The notes beneath the pieces are model-generated. The model ran no database searches and was not told the origin of the DNA. It saw only the letters and a list, made by a program, of their open reading frames with translations. From the NCBI RefSeq assembly GCF_030147005.1, contig NZ_JASLAW010000093.1, positions 1 through 55,926 of the forward strand: a stretch of DNA of 55,926 nt. Reading direction: 5' to 3'. This stretch comes from Pseudomonas sp. Its GTDB lineage: Bacteria > Pseudomonadota > Gammaproteobacteria > Pseudomonadales > Pseudomonadaceae. Made by a program: the position numbers and the translations under genes. Position 1 is the first letter of the stretch. Every line of letters starts with the position of its first letter. This document shows, in pieces, positions 53,266 to 55,926 of the stretch.

Positions 53266-53349
53266 GTATTTGCCCGTAGCGATTCTTTCGTTCCGATGTA
53301 TTTCGCAGAATCGGCCCCCTGATAACCACAACAACGATGAGGCACTCCC

Positions 53350-54300
53350 GTGGACAAGATTTTCCACCAACCACTGGGCGGCAACGAAATGCCGCGCTTC
53401 GCCGGCATCGCCACCATGATGCGTCTTCCTCACCTGCAAACGGCCAAGGGCCTGGATGCAGCCTTTATTGGCGTACCTTTGGACATCGGCACCTCATTGC
53501 GCGCCGGCACCCGTTTCGGGCCGCGTGAAATCCGCGCCGAATCGGTGATGATCCGCCCGTACAACATGGCCACCGGTGCTGCGCCATTCGATTCGCTGTC
53601 GGTTGCCGACATTGGCGACGTGGCGATCAACACCTTCAACCTGCTGGACGCCGTGCGCATCATCGAAGAAGCCTACGATGAAATCCTCGAGCACGACGTA
53701 ATCCCCATGACCCTGGGCGGCGACCACACCATCACGCTGCCGATCCTGCGGGCGATCCACAAGAAACACGGCAAGGTGGGGCTGGTGCACATCGATGCCC
53801 ACGCCGACGTCAACGATCATATGTTCGGCGAAAAAATCGCCCACGGCACCACTTTCCGCCGCGCCGTGGAAGAAGGTTTGCTTGATTGCGACCGCGTGGT
53901 GCAGATCGGTCTGCGCGCCCAGGGTTACACCGCCGAAGACTTCAACTGGAGCCGCAAGCAGGGCTTCCGTGTGGTCCAGGCCGAAGAATGCTGGCACCAC
54001 TCTCTGGCGCCACTGATGGCCGAAGTGCGCGAAAAAGTCGGTGGCGGCCCGGTTTACCTGAGCTTTGATATCGATGGCATCGACCCGGCCTGGGCACCGG
54101 GTACCGGCACCCCGGAAATCGGCGGGCTGACCACCATCCAGGCGATCGAGATCATCCGTGGCTGCCAGGGCCTGGGCCTGGTCGGTTGTGATCTGGTGGA
54201 AGTGTCACCGCCCTACGACACCACCGGCAACACCTCGCTGCTGGGCGCGAACCTGCTGTATGAAATGCTTTGTGTACTGCCCGGCGTTGCGCATCGCTGA
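53350..54300 (+). CDS. gbuA: Guanidinobutyrase (agmatinase/ureohydrolase family)
   Basis: The 316-residue protein is a complete ureohydrolase with the Mn ligands in LGGDHTITLP (about 117-126), HIDAHADVNDHM (about 142-153) and SFDIDGIDPAWAPGTGTPE (about 237-255). It closely resembles P. aeruginosa GbuA, which splits 4-guanidinobutyrate to GABA and urea in arginine catabolism; 3-guanidinopropionase (GpuA) is the main alternative. The start is GTG 53350 with GAGG about 9 bases upstream. A symporter gene follows. Confidence 0.88.
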   Translation: MDKIFHQPLGGNEMPRFAGIATMMRLPHLQTAKGLDAAFIGVPLDIGTSLRAGTRFGPREIRAESVMIRPYNMATGAAPFDSLSVADIGDVAINTFNLLDAVRIIEEAYDEILEHDVIPMTLGGDHTITLPILRAIHKKHGKVGLVHIDAHADVNDHMFGEKIAHGTTFRRAVEEGLLDCDRVVQIGLRAQGYTAEDFNWSRKQGFRVVQAEECWHHSLAPLMAEVREKVGGGPVYLSFDIDGIDPAWAPGTGTPEIGGLTTIQAIEIIRGCQGLGLVGCDLVEVSPPYDTTGNTSLLGANLLYEMLCVLPGVAHR

Positions 54301-54451
54301 TGAGCAAGCAATCGGTTTGACCAGAACAAGACACTGACAACAGGGGGTCGCACAGATCCCCGATCAAGATGTACCTGACCTTGGCTCGCGTGCTTACCGA
54401 GCCGGCTGCCGCCTGATCGTCCATAAAAAATATAATCGGAGAATCATCGTC

Positions 54452-55834
54452 ATGGCATTGGATTTATTCGTCGTACTCATCTACGCCGCCGGCATGCTCG
54501 TGCTCGGCTACTACGGCATGCGCCGCGCCAAAACCCATGAAGACTACCTGGTGGCCGGCCGCAATCTGGGACCATCGCTGTACATGGGCACCATGGCCGC
54601 CACCGTATTGGGCGGCGCTTCCACCGTCGGCACCGTGCGCCTGGGTTATGTGCACGGTATTTCAGGTTTCTGGCTGTGCGCCGCGCTGGGTGCGGGGATC
54701 ATTGCGCTGAACCTGTTCCTGGCCAAGCCGCTGTTGAAACTGAAAATCTTCACCGTCACCCAGGTCCTGGAAAAGCGCTATAACCCCATGGCCCGCCAGG
54801 CCAGCGCAGTGATCATGCTGGCCTATGCGCTGATGATCGGTGTGACCTCGATCCTGGCCATCGGCACCGTACTGCAAGTGCTGTTCGGACTGCCGTTCTG
54901 GCTCTCGGTGCTGCTGGGCGGTGGCGTGGTGGTGCTGTATTCGACCATCGGCGGTATGTGGTCGCTGACCCTGACCGATATCGTGCAGTTCGTGATCAAG
55001 ACCGTGGGGCTGATGTTTATCCTGCTGCCGATCTGCCTGTACCGCGTCGGTGGCTGGGACGAACTGGTGGCCAAGCTGCCGGCGTCGAGTTTCAGTTTTA
55101 CCGCCATCGGTTGGGACACGATCATTACCTACTTCATGATCTACTTCTTCGGCATCCTGATCGGCCAGGACATCTGGCAGCGCGTGTTTACCGCCCGTGA
55201 CGAAAAAGTCGCCAAGTACGCAGGCACCTTCGCCGGTTTCTATTGCATCCTTTACGGCCTGGCGTGCGCCTTGATCGGTATGGCGGCGCATGTACTGATC
55301 CCGGACCTGGATAACGTCAACAACGCGTTCGCAGCCATCGTCAAAGCCTCGCTGCCGGACGGCATTCGTGGCCTGGTGATTGCCGCTGCCCTGGCGGCGA
55401 TGATGTCAACGGCCAGCGCCGGCCTGCTCGCCGCCTCCACCGTGCTCACCGAAGACTTGCTGCCACGCTTGCGCGGCGGCAGGCAGTCGAGCCTGAACGT
55501 CAACCGTTTTTTCACCCTGCTCACCGGCATGGCGGTTCTGGTTATCGCATTGGTGGTAAACGATGTGATCGGCGCCTTGACCCTGGCCTATAACCTGCTG
55601 GTAGGCGGCATGCTGGTCCCGCTGATCGGAGCGATCTTCTGGAAGCGCGCGACTACCTCCGGGGCAATTACGTCGATGACCCTGGGCTTCGTGACTGCCC
55701 TGGTATTCATGTTCAAGGACGGACTGGACGCAAACACCCCGATTTATTACAGCCTCGCGGTCGCGTTGGTGAGTTTCGTGACGGTGAGTCTGTTGTCGCG
55801 TAAACCGGTGACGGTGGCGGCAGGCGCGGCCTGA
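54452..55834 (+). CDS. Sodium:solute symporter, probably for guanidinobutyrate
   Basis: The 460-residue protein has about 12-13 membrane helices and the SSS family pattern: FVVLIYAAGMLVLGYYGMRRAKTHEDYLVAGRNLG at the start (the YLVAGR motif), TVLGGASTVGTVRLGY (about 50-65), and a GLVIAAALAAMMSTASAGLLAASTVLTEDL region (about 309-338). GGAG at about 54439 precedes the ATG. Being 151 bases downstream of gbuA on the same strand, it likely imports guanidinobutyrate or a related compound. Confidence 0.87.
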   Translation: MALDLFVVLIYAAGMLVLGYYGMRRAKTHEDYLVAGRNLGPSLYMGTMAATVLGGASTVGTVRLGYVHGISGFWLCAALGAGIIALNLFLAKPLLKLKIFTVTQVLEKRYNPMARQASAVIMLAYALMIGVTSILAIGTVLQVLFGLPFWLSVLLGGGVVVLYSTIGGMWSLTLTDIVQFVIKTVGLMFILLPICLYRVGGWDELVAKLPASSFSFTAIGWDTIITYFMIYFFGILIGQDIWQRVFTARDEKVAKYAGTFAGFYCILYGLACALIGMAAHVLIPDLDNVNNAFAAIVKASLPDGIRGLVIAAALAAMMSTASAGLLAASTVLTEDLLPRLRGGRQSSLNVNRFFTLLTGMAVLVIALVVNDVIGALTLAYNLLVGGMLVPLIGAIFWKRATTSGAITSMTLGFVTALVFMFKDGLDANTPIYYSLAVALVSFVTVSLLSRKPVTVAAGAA

Positions 55835-55892
55835 ACATACAAGGCTTCAGCGCGGCCCTTCAGCGGGTGCGACGTCGGTGTCTGACACAAAC

Positions 55893-55921
55893 AAATGTGG
55901 GAGCGGGCTTGCTCGCGAATG
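55893..55921. repeat. REP, family C, cut by the window end
   Basis: One unit (GGGAGCGGGCTTGCTCGCGAA) lies after the symporter gene. Its mate, if present, would be beyond base 55926. Confidence 0.75.
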
Positions 55922-55926
55922 CAGTG

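Noticed and set aside
54380..54400. Possible sigma-54 promoter (TTGGCTCGCGTGCTTA) before the symporter
   Set aside because: The GG and GC elements are separated by 7 bases instead of the required 10.
54369..54416. 15-codon frame (MYLTLARVLTEPAAA) between gbuA and the symporter
   Set aside because: No convincing ribosome site and no attenuator-like structure after it; could be chance.

Overview
The window is a piece of a Pseudomonas chromosome, most likely from the P. fluorescens group. The evidence is a GC-rich sequence with dense, mostly single-exon coding, Pseudomonas-type gene sets (mxtR/crbS-type SSS-kinase, plpD-type patatin, purMN next to DUF2066/hda, relA-mazG, cysM-rlmD, gbuA) and many short REP/REPIN palindromes of at least three sequence families. 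No rRNA, tRNA, CRISPR array, transposase or integrated phage was seen. Assignments rest on reading the sequence and recalling protein families; no database search was run.

Layout. 0.1-12.4 kb: an LpxH-like phosphoesterase, an EamA transporter, a SelT/W-like protein, a PlpD-like autotransported patatin, a SlyA regulator, RecQ, a YecA-family protein, DUF454 and an SSS-domain hybrid kinase (MxtR/CrbS type). 12.6-18.7 kb: rmuC, several small proteins of unknown function, a phage-like lysozyme-fold remnant, a FadL-type porin and a secreted glutathione peroxidase. 18.7-20.5 kb: a MarR - MFS - 39-residue membrane peptide operon with two matching palindromic operators. 20.5-29.9 kb: a ten-gene late cobalamin operon (cobO-cobB-bluB-cbiB-cobD-cobQ-cobU-cobT-cobC-cobS), mostly joined by 4-base overlaps and headed by a cobalamin riboswitch. 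It converts cobyrinic acid a,c-diamide precursors to cobalamin, makes the lower ligand with BluB and assembles the nucleotide loop. 30-40 kb: a sorbosone-dehydrogenase-like lipoprotein, two NlpC/P60 lipoproteins, hda, a PerM transporter, DUF2066, divergent purM-purN-DUF3108 and a 62-residue orphan with an exact SlyA consensus box. 39.4-45.6 kb: DUF2058, mazG, relA, rlmD, cysM. 45.7-51.6 kb: a single 1983-residue dermonecrotic-toxin/LRR/NEL-like gene. 51.7-55.8 kb: a DTW-domain tRNA modifier, a LysR regulator, guanidinobutyrase and a sodium:solute symporter (guanidinobutyrate use).

Most notable points: the giant toxin-like protein seems to have Gly where NEL ubiquitin ligases have their catalytic Cys; a REPIN lies inside the cobB reading frame and encodes its last ~25 residues while keeping the ATGA coupling to bluB; a 14-bp palindrome is repeated before marR and before its MFS partner; SlyA-type boxes link the slyA gene at 5 kb with a small orphan gene at 39 kb; and a coupled 39-residue membrane peptide sits at the end of the MFS gene.
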